Origin: Pegoplata infirma
Lineage: Eukaryota; Arthropoda; Insecta; Diptera; Anthomyiidae
Length of the DNA stretch: 64,000 nucleotides
Direction of reading: 5' to 3'
NCBI GenBank assembly: GCA_963921195.1
Contig: OY992540.1
Span: 176,547,896 to 176,611,895, forward strand
The position numbers and the translations under genes were made by a program. The notes under the pieces were generated by a model. That model ran no database searches, was not told the DNA's origin, and saw only the letters and a program-made list of their open reading frames with translations. Below are positions 22,878-33,908 of the stretch, piece by piece. How positions within the stretch are numbered: position 1 is the first letter of the stretch; each line of letters starts with the position of its first letter.

Positions 22878-24243
22878 CTTGCTTTTTTTCCACCATCCTT
22901 TCCACCACCGTGTTATTGGCTTCATCCTCCGTGTTATCATAGAGGTCGCATTCGTCCCCAGATTCGGTTTCGAATAAGCCAGATATGTGTCCCATCTGTT
23001 CTGAATCGGAGGCAACAGAACTCTCCGAATTCCTCACTGCATGGGCCTCGTCCTGAATGTCACCCATAGTGGCATCAGCTTTATCCTCCGTGCCATCACA
23101 GAGGTCGCATTCGTTGCCAGATTCGGTTTCGAAAATGCCAGATGCATCTCCCATCAGCCTAGAATCGGTCAGCTGAATATCAACCTTTTCCAGATTCTCC
23201 TCCCCAGCCGACTCTGCCACTGGCTTGTCTGCTTCCAAAATAGGCTTCTGGTCGCCCTTGTAGACATTGACTCTTATATGAAAAAAGCCAAATCTAATAA
23301 TGCCGTCAGTCCTGGCTAAAAGCGGAAGCGATTCCTCATTAACCAAGACCACTGCTTGACGACGAGCGCCCTCCATCTCACCCAATCTGGCAATTTGCCA
23401 ATTCTGAGTTGGAAGGTCAGGATTGCAGACTTTTATCATCTTTAGAATCACCGCAGTGTCACTTGTAGCCATTGGGATCCATGCATGAGCTCTGGGTTGC
23501 GAGGGGATATCATGTTTTTCCACAACGTCCAGTCTGGCTCCAGGCCATAACTCTCCCACTTGGCTAATGGCAACCTTAAACACGGCTGCGGATCTTTCGT
23601 TTCCAAAAGCAACGAGTTTTACTCGCCCCTGATACCAACCTGCGTTGACAGTAGTAGGGAGAAAATCAGGCATACTCTCAAGAAGCCTATAGTAGATTTC
23701 ATTTAGTTTAGTTTCAACTAAACTCCACTTGTCCCTTGGAATACTACAATCCCCATTTTGCCTGTTTATCACAGCCCTAACGAAGTTACCTTTCACCACT
23801 TCACTAAAAGACTGAGTCCAGACGTTGCCGGTCACCTTAGATCTTTTAGGTAAAGGTTTCTCGTCGGGCGAGCGCAACCTTTTACCAGACTTCGATGACG
23901 AGGCCGAAACAGCGCTCTGTTTGTCAGATGCGCGCATTGCCGAAAGTTTGTCCTGTTCTTCAATGACTCCTTTCGCCCATGATAGCGACGCCTTCTCACG
24001 TTCGGAGAGCTTCGTTCCATCGAGTTGGCTTAGTCTGTTAATTATTTTCAAACAAAGCCTTCTCTGGTTGTGCCTGACCTTTGATGGCTTAAGTTTCTTT
24101 TTCTTTTTACCACCAATATTAGGCTGAGCACCCCTACCAGAATCAAGGCCGGACTTCAAGGTCGCAACCCTAAGACCAGTGCTAGGACCAGCACCAGTCG
24201 GTGAGGCAGAGCCTCGAACTAAATCGGTATCATTTGTGTCCAT
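22840..24243 (-). CDS. LOA LINE ORF1: nucleic-acid-binding protein (DUF4780-like)
   Basis: 467 residues from ATG 24243 to the stop at 22840. The N-terminal part is basic and low complexity (GGKKKKKLKPSK near residue 45), the likely RNA-binding region. A central globular block (about residues 165-335: from YYRLLESMPDFLP through WYQGRVKLVAFG and AHAWIP to FFHIRVNVYKGD) has the pattern of the DUF4780 domain found in insect LINE ORF1 proteins. The C-terminal third is acidic and contains an internal repeat (GIFETESGNECDL...GLFETESGDECDL). No CCHC zinc knuckles were seen. It overlaps the ORF2 start by 38 bp, so ORF2 is probably reached by termination-reinitiation. It should coat LINE RNA and help deliver it to the target. 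Confidence 0.8.
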   Translation of the reverse strand: MDTNDTDLVRGSASPTGAGPSTGLRVATLKSGLDSGRGAQPNIGGKKKKKLKPSKVRHNQRRLCLKIINRLSQLDGTKLSEREKASLSWAKGVIEEQDKLSAMRASDKQSAVSASSSKSGKRLRSPDEKPLPKRSKVTGNVWTQSFSEVVKGNFVRAVINRQNGDCSIPRDKWSLVETKLNEIYYRLLESMPDFLPTTVNAGWYQGRVKLVAFGNERSAAVFKVAISQVGELWPGARLDVVEKHDIPSQPRAHAWIPMATSDTAVILKMIKVCNPDLPTQNWQIARLGEMEGARRQAVVLVNEESLPLLARTDGIIRFGFFHIRVNVYKGDQKPILEADKPVAESAGEENLEKVDIQLTDSRLMGDASGIFETESGNECDLCDGTEDKADATMGDIQDEAHAVRNSESSVASDSEQMGHISGLFETESGDECDLYDNTEDEANNTVVERMVEKKQDVAVPTNKPPSL

Positions 24244-25090
24244 ATTTTCATTTTCCTTGATGTGGTAATGAAAATATCACAAAAATACCTATTACGAACA
24301 AACCTATTACGAACAATTTTAGTAATTCAATTTATAGCACGGAGTTAAAATAAAACACGTCCACACTCGTCAACAGTTGAACGATTTTGTCCGAAATTTG
24401 TCTCTATCCAATGGCATCACATTATATGTGAGTGGATACAATAAGATCTAATTATATCCAATTGTATAAAATTTTATCGGGTTATAGTGAATCTTTTTTT
24501 GGTTAAAAAAACATACATCACAGGTCAACGATACATACACCAAATAAAGTTTGTGTACGCTTCGAACCAGAAGATGTAGTTTATCAAACTGTAAAATTAC
24601 TTGTAAAATTTTTAAACTGTAAAAAAAACTTAGAAAAATTTCAAACTGTAAAAAATCTTAGAACAATTTCAAACTGTAAAAAAAATAATTTTAAAAGCAC
24701 CCGAGTAAAAAGGAACTTATATAAATGTATATTATTTTATATGTTTTCATAAAACCATATACAACTATATGAGTCAAAGTATAAAATTATATCTCACTTT
24801 GAAATTTTCCAATTTTTTTAAATGATGTTATATAAAATCATATCTAATTATATTGTTCATAATATATTAATATAAATGTTAGATGTAATCATACGTTGCA
24901 CATAAAACTTAATCCGATTTCATACATTATTATACGTGACTTTATATCTAATTATGTATAGGACTTTACTAAACAAAAAATCCAGTATCAATTTATGTAT
25001 AATTATATATGACTAATATAATACCACCCGAGTAAAAAAGATATGATATAATCATATATGCTAATATATAATTATTTAAATTTATACATG

Positions 25091-26367
25091 CCCGAGTAAA
25101 AAAGATTTGATATAACCATATATGCTAATATATAATTATTTATATTTATATATGGTTATGCATGAACTTTGATATGGACATATAAGTTTATATATAGCAT
25201 TGTATTTTTCCTTATTTTTTAGTATGATAACATACATATTCATATCTATTTATATACCGATCTATATGAAATTAGATATGACATATATGGTCAGGAATTT
25301 TTAGATATAACAGATAAAAATATATATTATTTTATTTATAATATCCCGAAAAAAAATTTAAAAATTTTCTAAGTCCCGGACAATTAAAAAAAATTAAAAA
25401 ATTTTCAAGTCCTAAAAAATTTTATGAAAATTCCCGGACACAAATTTTTTTGGCAAGTTTTTTTGGAGTAAAAAATCATTGAAAATATTTTTAGGAGAAA
25501 TTTTATGTTTTTGAAAAATTTTTAAGTTCCGAAAAAATGTTTTTAAATTTTCTAAGCCACCCTAGTAAAAATATTATGCTAATTTTACTAAATAGATCTA
25601 ATTTGATCCGTAAAATGGTTGTATCAAATAATATCTAATTGTATTACTTTAGATCAAAAAATATAAAAATTGATACAATTTGATCCTGAATTTTGTCAAA
25701 TCTAATTAGATCAAATTGATCTTATAATATCTATTTTTATATAATTTGATGAGCAAAACCAAAATACGAATCTAATCATATATGGAGCAATATCTAACTA
25801 TATAAAGTGGATCAACCGTATCAAAGTGATAGATAAAATTTTATATAAATTTATACGGAAGCAAATTAACTCATATAAGATTGTATCAAATTATATATGA
25901 TTAGACCAGAAAATTTTTACTCGGGCACAAACATTTTTGGAATTTTTAAATCCCTTAAAAATGATTTTAGAAAAAAAAATTGACAAATTTTTAATAATTT
26001 GCCAAGTCCCGAAAAAATTCCGAAGAATGCAATAAAAACTCTTCTAATTGATAATGTATCCAATCTGATAAAATAATTTCTAATTTCACGTTTAAAATTC
26101 CAAAAAATTTTACCACATTTCATCTAATAATATAAATATTTATCTAATTTTAACAGATAAGATATGATTTAATACAATTAGATAGACCCATTTTTGGGAT
26201 CAAACTTAATCAAATTTGATATTATTTTATAAAAAATAATAGAATTTGATATAATCGTATAATATTCGATCCGCCAATTTTCGGATCAAAATTAATATGG
26301 ATTTACATAAAAGCATATCTGTTCATATATAATTAAATATTGCGTCATATAACTTTTTTTACTCGGG
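25091..26367 (+). mobile_element. B2: B-family MITE inserted into B1
   Basis: It starts CCCGAGTAAAAAAGATTTG 64 bp inside B1 and ends AACTTTTTTTACTCGGG, TSD TG (25089-25090, 26368-26369). The host site in other B copies reads straight through (TATATATGGTTATGCATG). Without A4 it is about 909 bp. Confidence 0.8.
25560..25925 (+). mobile_element. A4: complete A-family MITE (366 bp) in B2
   Basis: CCCTAGTAAAAATATTATGC to CAGAAAATTTTTACTCGGG with TSD CA (25558-25559, 25926-25927). The uninterrupted B site (TTCTAAGACACAAACA) is seen near 26770 and, inverted, near 29855. Confidence 0.9.
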
Positions 26368-27717
26368 TGGTTATGTATGAACTTTAATATGGACATATAA
26401 GTTTATATATAGCATTGTATTTTTCCCTATTTTTTGATATGATAACATACATATTCATATCTATTTATATACCGATCTATATGAAATTAGATATTACATA
26501 GAAAGTCGGGAATTTTTGGATATGACAGATAAAAGGATATATGATTTTATTTATAAAAATATCCCAAAAAAATTTTTCAAAATTTTCTAAGTCCCGGACA
26601 ATTAAAAAAAAAGTCCTAAAAAATTTTATGAAAATTTTTTAAAGTTCCGGACACAAAATTTTTTTGGCAATTTTTTTTGGAGTAAAAAAATCATTGAAAA
26701 TGTTTTTAGGAGAAATTTCATGTTTTTGAAAAATTGTTAAGTTCCGAAAAAATGTTTTTAAATTTTCTAATTGTAAGACACAAACATTTTTTGGAATTTT
26801 CAAATCCCGTAAAAATGATTTTAGAAAACGAAATTGAAAAATTTTTAGTAAAAAAATTCCGAAGAATGCAATAAAAACTCTTCTAACTGATAATGTATCC
26901 AATCTGATAAAATAATTTCTAATTTTACGTTTAAAATTCCAAAAAAATTTACCAGATTTCATCTAATTATATAAAAATGTATCTAATTTTAACAGATAAG
27001 ATATGATTTAATACAATTAGATAGACCCATTTTTGGGATCAAACTTAATCAAATTTGATATTATTTTATCAAAAATAATAGAATTTGATATAATCGTATA
27101 ATATTCGATCCGCCAATTTTCGGATCAAAATTAATATAGATTTACATAAAAGCATATCTGTTCATATATAATTAAATATTGCGTCATATAACTTTTTTTT
27201 ACTCGGGCACCCCGAGTAAAAAAAAATTGTATGGTAAAACATGTTATCTTATAAAATTATATATAATTTATTGGATCTGATTTTGCTAAATTTCATCCGA
27301 AAATTGGCCGCGCCAAAGTTATCTCATAACATCTTATAATATATGAAGTTACAGTTTAATATTTGATTGTATGTGATTTCATCCGGAAATTGGCCGTGCC
27401 AAAGTTATCCCAAATTATCTATTATCATGATTTTGTATTAAATATGATATGATATGATGTAATTTCATCCGGAAATTGGCCGCGCCAAAGTTATCTTAAA
27501 ATATCCAATATCATGATTTTATATTAAATTGGATATTATATAATGTAATTTCATCCGAAATTTGGCCGCGCCAAAGTTATCTTATAATATCTGATATCTT
27601 GATTTTATAAAAAAATTATTGGATACATTTTTATCCAAAAAATGTTTCTGTTTTTAGATTTATTTTTAGATATAATAAAGTCAAACTGAAAATAAATAAA
27701 AAAAAAAAAAAACTTCG

Positions 27718-27787
27718 AACGGACGGGGATTAGAACCACAAGTCTTCCGTTTTGTAATCGCAATCTCTACCCTCTAGACCAGCGGAC
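27718..27787 (-). other. tRNA-like sequence (pol III A and B box pattern) in CD2
   Basis: On the minus strand it begins GTCCGCTGGTCTAGAGGGTA (box A-like TGGTCTAGAGGGTAGAGA) and has a box B-like GTGGTTCTAATCC 45 bp later. I could not draw an acceptor stem, so it is not a functional tRNA. The same sequence recurs at 33837-33908 and 60355-60426, in the other CD copies. It may be an old tRNA-derived piece or an internal pol III promoter. Confidence 0.45.
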
Positions 27788-28329
27788 GTTGTTAGCAAAT
27801 AACAACTTTAAAAGACTTAGTTTTAAATAAATTGATCGTATCTAATTATATCAAATTGATCTAACATATAGTAATATATGATTACATCCAATTAAATATG
27901 TTATTCACTAGTACACAATTTTCCAAAAGACTTAGAAAATTTTTGATAAAATTTGCAAAAAAAGAAAAATTGGAATGACGTACAGCGCTATCAGGGGCTT
28001 CCATGGTAAGCTTAAACAATAATTTTACTGTAGCGATATGCCTTATTTCCAAGTCATAGGCTTCCAAAGTGAAATAAGACTTTGGCTTATAAGTTTGAAA
28101 TTTTTCATGGAATCAGGAAATCAGAATTAGATTTGAGATCGGGTTCCAAAAATCATTGATAATTTGATAATTTAAACCAAATATAGCTATTATAAACTAT
28201 ATAAATGCAATATAAATGTTTAAAAATGATTGCAAAAATTCAAAAAGTAAAATTTTTTAAGTTCTAAAAAAACAAATGCAATAAAAAAGTGTTTTCTATT
28301 TAAAAAAAAATAAAAAAATATATTTTTTT

Positions 28330-28760
28330 CGGGAATCGAACTCGGGTTCCCAAAATGATAGATAATTTTATAATAAATTAAATATAGTTATATGTAACTA
28401 TATAAAAGCAATATAATTTTTTAAAATGATTGCAAAAACTCAAAAAAAAGAAAAATTTTTAGTTCTAAAAAAAAATGCAATAAAAAAGTGTTTTCTATTT
28501 AAAAAAAATTAAAAAAATATATTCTTTTTCTGGAATCGAACTCGGGTTCCCAAAAATTATAGATAATTTTATAATAAATCAAATATAGTTATATATAACT
28601 GTATAAAAGAAAAATAATTTTTTAAAAATGATTGCAAGAATTCCAAAAATAAAATTTTTTTAGTTCTAAAAAAATTAAATGCAATAAAAAAGTGTTTTCT
28701 ATTTAAAAAAAATAAAAAAAAAACTTTTTTTTTCTCGACTTGGCCGGGAATCGAACTCGG
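28330..28760 (-). repeat. Three roughly 206-210 bp tandem units with tRNA T-arm-like GTTCGA
   Basis: Minus-strand GGGAACCCGAGTTCGATTCC recurs near 28333, 28538 and 28748, each followed by a similar AT-rich unit with AAAACACTTTTTTATTGCAT. The same triplet is inverted in CD1 (31560-32000) and present, partly split by A elements, in CD3 (58640-59800). The GTTCGATTCC core is typical of a tRNA T-arm or box B. Confidence 0.6.
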
Positions 28761-29423
28761 GTTTCCAAAAATCATATGTAATCTTATATGATCCAATAAA
28801 AAGTTTTGTATAACCATATATGTTGACACACAAAAATAAATTTTGAAATTATGGCATATATAATTATATATGGCAAGTTGTTTGGTCAAAAAAATATTTT
28901 TTATATACATGATTATATCAAAATATATATTCCATTACATATGCGACCATTTATAAATATATATTGAGTTTAGACGAAATTTTCGTATATATAGTACCAC
29001 ACAAACACAGATATGTTATCGTTTAAGACACATATAATTATATCTATTATTTTTGTTGGAATTTTTTTTAGTATGGAACCATATATAGTTTTAAATGGAA
29101 TTATATTAGTCATATATAATTATACATAAATTGATACTGGATTTTTTGTTTAGTAAAGTCCTATACATAATTAGATATAAAGTCACGTATAATAATGTAT
29201 GAAATCGGATTAAGTTTTATGTGCAACGTATGATTACATCTACCATTTATATTAATATATTATGAACAATATAATTAGATATGATTTTATATGACATCAT
29301 TTAAAAAAATTGGAAAATTTCAAAGTGAGATATAATTTTATACTTTGACTCATATAGTTGTATATGGTTTTATGAAAACATATAAAATAATATACATTTA
29401 TATAAATTCCTTTTTACTCGGCA

Positions 29424-30325
29424 CCCGAATAAAAAAAGTTATATGACGCAATATTTAATTATATATGAACATATATGCTTTTATGTAAATCCATATTAAT
29501 TTTGATCCGAAAATTGGCGGATCGAATATTATACGATTATATCAAATTGTATTATTTTTGATAAAATTTGATTAAGTTTGATCCCAAAAATGGGTCTATC
29601 TAATTGTATTAAATCATATCTTATCTGTTAAAATTAGATAAATTTTTATATAATAAGATGAAATTTGGTAAAATTTTTTTGGATTGTAAACGTGAAATTA
29701 TAAATTATTTTATCAGATTGGGTACATCATCAATTAGAAGAGTTTTTATTGCATTCTTCGGAATTTTTTCGGGACTTAGCAAATTATTAAAAATTTGTTA
29801 ATTTGTTTTTCTAAAATCAGTTTTAAGGATTTAAAAATTTAAAAAAATATTTGTGTCTTAGAAAATTTAAAAACATTTTTTCGGAACTAAAAAATTTTTC
29901 AAAAGAATAAAATTTTTCCTAAAAACATTTTCAATAATTTTTTACTCCAAAAAAAATTGTATCCGGGACTTTGGAAAAATTTCATAAAATTGTTTAGGAC
30001 TTGAAATTTTTTTAATTTTTTTTTAATTGTCCGGGACTTAGAAAATTTAAAATTTTTTTTCGGGATGTAATTATAAATAAAATCATATATCGTTTTATCT
30101 GCCATATCTAAAAATTCCCGACCTCATGTGTCATATCTAATTTCACATAGATTGGTATATAAATAGATATGAATATGTATGTTATCATATTAAAAAATAA
30201 GGAAAAATACAATGCTATATATAAACTTATATGTCCATATCAAAGTTCATGCATAACCATATATAAATATAAATAATTATACATATAATAGCATATATGA
30301 TTATATCAGATCTTTTTTACTCGGG
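29424..30325 (-). mobile_element. B3: complete B-family MITE (902 bp), inverted
   Basis: CCCGAATAAAAAAAGTTATATG at the left (G to A change in the terminus), CAGATCTTTTTTACTCGGG at the right, flanked by CA (29422-29423, 30326-30327). It forms a long inverted repeat with B1. Confidence 0.8.
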
Positions 30326-30556
30326 CATTTAAAACTATATATGGTTCCATGCTAAAAAAATTTCCAACAAAAATAATAGATATAATTATATGTGTCTTAA
30401 ACGATAACATATCTGTGTTTGTATGGTACTATATATACGCAAATTTCGTCTAAACTCAATATATATTTATAAATGGTCGCATATGTAATGGAATATATAT
30501 TTTGATATAATCATGTATAAAAAAAATATTTTTTTGACCAAACAACTAGCCATATA

Positions 30557-31460
30557 AGGGGTGGTCCAATAACTGGTATCTATTTAAAACATGCAATGAA
30601 ATGAACAATACTCAATAGTTTTGAAACCTTATGGCTTTATTTGAAAGAGCAAACATTCCCGTTTTTTATGGCAAACGACTTCATTGATGCGTCTTCGGCT
30701 TGCTCCGCTGTATCGCGTTGTAGCGCAGTACTGCGCTGCCAAACTGCACGTTTTTCGAAAAAAAGTTTTTAACCGAAATAAGGCACTCAAATGAGGTTAT
30801 GTTAACAAACAAATTGGTACATCTTGGGATCGTAAAACTCGCAAGGTATTGTAAAGAATCCAATTCATCTATAGAAAGCAATAGATTTGAGTATCAGCAT
30901 CATTACACAATATTTTCAAAAATACAGCTGAAACTCCCATTTTCGTCAAAGATGAGCGCTACATAGCCATGATTACCGACTTTTTGTTGGCCGTAATAGA
31001 ATATACCAACTTGGATGACATTTATTTTCAGAAGGATGTCGCAATATGTCCCACAGTCCATCAAACAATCGATATTTTGCGCACTTAGTTCGGAAATCGT
31101 GTTTTTCGCCATATTCGCGGTGACAATTGATCACTTCAGAGCTGCCGATTAAAAACTTAAAAAATTTTTTTGTGGGGTCTCGTTAAAGATTCATGCAACA
31201 TGGGAAATCCAGAAATGTTCTAGGCCCATTCGACGAATATCGTTCAAACCATTCGTGAGATAGAACCAGAAACATTAGAAAAATGGGTGCCGAGAATGAG
31301 CTACTGCGGAGCTAACCCAGGCAACCGCATGAATGAAGTCGTTTGCCATAAATAATGGGAATATTTGCTCTTTCAAATAAAGCCATAAGGTTTAAAAACT
31401 ATTGAGTATTGTTCATTTCATTGCATGTTTTAAAAAGATACCAGTTATTGGACCACCCTG
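30557..31460 (+). mobile_element. Mariner-like element relic with TA TSD
   Basis: Inverted ends AGGGGTGGTCCAATAACTGG and, at the right, CCAGTTATTGGACCACCCTG; TSD TA (30555-30556, 31461-31462). The uninterrupted target (GCCATATATAATTATATATG) occurs in CD3 near 58531. It encodes the pseudogene listed separately. Confidence 0.8.
30945..31354 (+). pseudogene. Mariner-type transposase, C-terminal catalytic remnant
   Basis: The plus-strand reading has the order seen in a widespread insect IS630/mariner transposase group: DERYIAMITDFL, LDDIYFQKDVA (where a FQQDGAT-type motif with the second catalytic Asp is expected), TIDILR, then after a stop FGNR, FLWG, and REIEPETLEKWVPRMSYC near the end. At least four in-frame stops and a likely loss of the N-terminal DNA-binding part make it inactive. 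It would have cut and pasted its own 0.9-kb element at TA sites. Which mariner subgroup it belongs to is uncertain. Confidence 0.65.
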
Positions 31461-31559
31461 TATAATTATATATGCCAGTATTTCAAAATTTATTTTTGTG
31501 TGTCAACATATATGGTTATACAAAACTTTTTATTGTATCATATAAGATTACATATGATT

Positions 31560-32060
31560 TTTGGGAACCCGAGTTCGATTCCCGGCCCAGTCGAGAAAAA
31601 AAAATTTATTTTTTATTTTTTTTTAAATAGAAAACACTTTTATTGCGTTTAATTTTTTTAGAACTAAAAAATTTTCATTTTTGGAATTTTTGCAATCATT
31701 TTTAAAAAATTATTTTTCTTTTATAAAATTATATATAACTTTATTTGATTTATTATAAAATTATCTATAATTTTTGGGAACCCGAGTTCGAGTCCAGAAA
31801 AAAAATATTTTTTTTTAAATAGAAAAATCTTTTTTATTGCATTTATTTTTTTTAGAACTAAACATTTTTCTTTTTTTGAATTTTTGCAATCATTTTTTAA
31901 AAATTATATTGCTGTTATATAGTTATATATAACTATATTTAATTTATTATAAAATTATCTATCATTTTTGGGAACCCGAGTTCGATTCCAGAAAAAAATA
32001 TATTTTTTTATTTTTTTTTTAAATAGAAAACACTTTTTTATTGCATTTGTTTTTTTAGAA
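31560..32060 (+). repeat. Inverted copy of the GTTCGA tandem units (CD1)
   Basis: GAACCCGAGTTCGATTCC near 31565, a degraded copy near 31778 and another near 31975 mirror the 28330-28760 units in CD2. They are spaced about 205 bp. Confidence 0.6.
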
Positions 32061-32464
32061 CTTAAAAAATTTTTCTTTTTGAATTTTTGCAATCATTTTT
32101 AAAAATTTATATTGCATTTATATAGTTAATAATAGCTATATTTGGTTTAAATTATCAAATTATCAATGATTTTTGGAACCCGATCTCAAATCTAATTCTG
32201 ATTTCCTGATTCCATGAAAAATTTCAAACTTATAACCCAAAGTCTTATTTCACTTTGGAAGCCTATGACTTGGAAATAAGGCATATCGCTACATTAAAAT
32301 TATTGTTTAAGCTTACCATGGAAGCCCCTAATAGCGCTGTACGTCATTCCAATTTTTTATTTTTTGCAAATTTTATCAAAAATTTTCTAAGTCTTTTTGA
32401 AAATTGTGTACAAGTGAATAACATATTTAATTGGATGTAATCATATATTACTATATGTTAGATC

Positions 32465-33758
32465 CCCAGCAAAACTTTTCGGAGTCATTCAAAAATAACT
32501 GGTTCTAGAAGTACTTCAGAGCTTGTCACGATAGGTTCTCAAAGAGCATCCTGGAACTAGTGATGTCACAACTAGTTCTAGAAGTGATCCAAAAGGGTAA
32601 TATTTTGATTCCAAAGAGCTTTTTTGGAGTAGTTTGGGAACTAGTGATTTGGAACTAGTCGTACATGACTTCTGCACCACTTCCATGAAGCAAATACTGG
32701 TTCTCAAACAACATCTTCGAAGCTGTTTCAAAAACTTATAATTTTTTTTCAAAAAAGAAAAAATATATATTTAATTACGCATTTCTCTGTTGCATCTTCT
32801 ATTTGGAAAAAGTCAAACCTTTTGAAATATGTACAGAGGGGCTAAAAATATTATTAAGTATTGGGTAATTTGTTTGTTATTATTAAGTATTGGGGCATTA
32901 GTGCAAATAGGTTTTTATAGATCCATTCAATTACCTTACTACAATCTGCAATAAACTACTTTATTTACTACAGCTGGAATTTTTTATTGCAAAAAGTAAA
33001 CAAAACTTTCCAATTGTAGCAAAAATAAGTTGTGTTCGCGAACTCAATAATTTGCACAAATTTGTACAAATTATTACGAATTTTGTCTAAAAGTCGTTCG
33101 CGTACTTTAAAAACCCAGTAACGAGAGAGAAAATGAGAGAAAAAAGTGACAGTTCTATTTTAGAAACTTGCAAGTTTTTACTGGATAAATTTTTGCCAGC
33201 AAGAATTATCAATCACAAAAAACATAAGTTTTAAAAACATGATTATATTTTTTTGTAAAAAAAAAAATAAAAAAAAAAATGTACAAAATGTTCCTAGACT
33301 GCTTCCCTAGAACTAGTTCTGATGGTGACAATTTCAAACAAAAATCATGGGTTAAAGAATGGGATAAAGAATTGGTTCTAGAATGACTTAAAGAACTGTT
33401 CCATAAATGGGTTCCTAGACTACTTTCCTAGAACTAGTTCTGATGGTGACAATTTCAAACAAAAATCATGACTCTGAGAACGTGATAGAGAACTAATAGC
33501 TTCTTGGAAGTAGTTCCTGTCGTGACAATTTCAAAGAAAAATCATGGGTTAAAGAATGGGATAAAGAACTGGTTCTAGAAGTAGTGATGGAACCGTTCCA
33601 TAGGAGGGGTGATTGTTCCTAGACTACTTCCCTAGAACTAGTTCTGAGGGTGACAATTTCAAACAAAAATCATGACTCTGAGAACGAGATAGAGAACTAG
33701 TCGAGCAACAAATAAGTACTCTAGCACTAGTTCTGGAAGTCATGCAAGTTTTGCTGGG
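32465..33758. mobile_element. H2: complete H-family element (1,294 bp)
   Basis: CCCAGCAAAACTTTT at the left, AAGTTTTGCTGGG at the right, TSD TC (32463-32464, 33759-33760); the uninterrupted site GTTAGATCAATTTGAT is at about 60278 in CD3. The interior is packed with variants of GGAACTAGTTCTAGAAG, a self-complementary word, at its two ends (32500-32720 and 33280-33745). The middle is AT-rich, with no ORF. Confidence 0.85.
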
Positions 33759-33836
33759 TCAATTTGATATAATTAGATATTTATATTAATAATTTATTTA
33801 AAACTAAGTCTTTTAAAGTTGTTATTTGCTAACAAC

Positions 33837-33908
33837 GTCCGCTGGTCTAGAGGGTAGAGATTGCGATTACAAATCAGAAGACTTGTGGTTCTAATCCCCG
33901 TTCGTTCG
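33837..33908 (+). other. tRNA-like sequence in CD1
   Basis: Same A/B box pattern as 27718-27787, in the opposite orientation because CD1 is inverted relative to CD2. Slightly diverged (ATCAGAAG in place of AACGGAAG). Confidence 0.45.

Larger units (their letters stand above)
19181..24383 (-). mobile_element. Full-length LOA-type LINE with two intact ORFs
   Basis: On the minus strand the order is a 5' leader of about 140 bp, ORF1 (24243-22840), ORF2 (22877-19284) and a short 3' UTR. The 3' end is a run of the pentamer CCTAA (plus strand GGTTAGGTTAGGTTAGG at 19181-19197). The endonuclease-RT-RNase H layout places it in the LOA group of the I superfamily. It lies in the E2 MITE. A possible short TSD is AACGAT (19174-19179 and 24380-24385), but the flanks are not a simple target duplication (see findings). 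With both ORFs open it could be a recently active copy. Confidence 0.8.
25027..27207 (+). mobile_element. B1: B-family MITE interrupted by B2
   Basis: Left end CCCGAGTAAAAAAGATATG, right end CATATAACTTTTTTTTACTCGGG, flanked by CA (25025-25026, 27208-27209). Own sequence 25027-25090 plus 26368-27207 gives 904 bp. It lies head-on to B3 (29424-30325), with CD2 between them. Confidence 0.8.
27211..29421 (-). mobile_element. CD2: complete CD-family element (about 2.2 kb)
   Basis: C end first: CCCGAGTAAAAAAAAATTG at 27211, D end TTCCTTTTTACTCGG at 29421 (last G missing), flanked by CA (27208-27209, 29422-29423). It contains four GGCCGCGCC-type motifs (27291-27585), a tRNA-like box A/B sequence and three tandem units of about 206-210 bp, each with a GTTCGA motif. 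No long ORF. Confidence 0.75.

Noticed and set aside
27718..27787. Functional tRNA gene
   Set aside because: Box A and box B patterns are visible, but no acceptor or anticodon stem could be drawn and copies lie in mobile elements.
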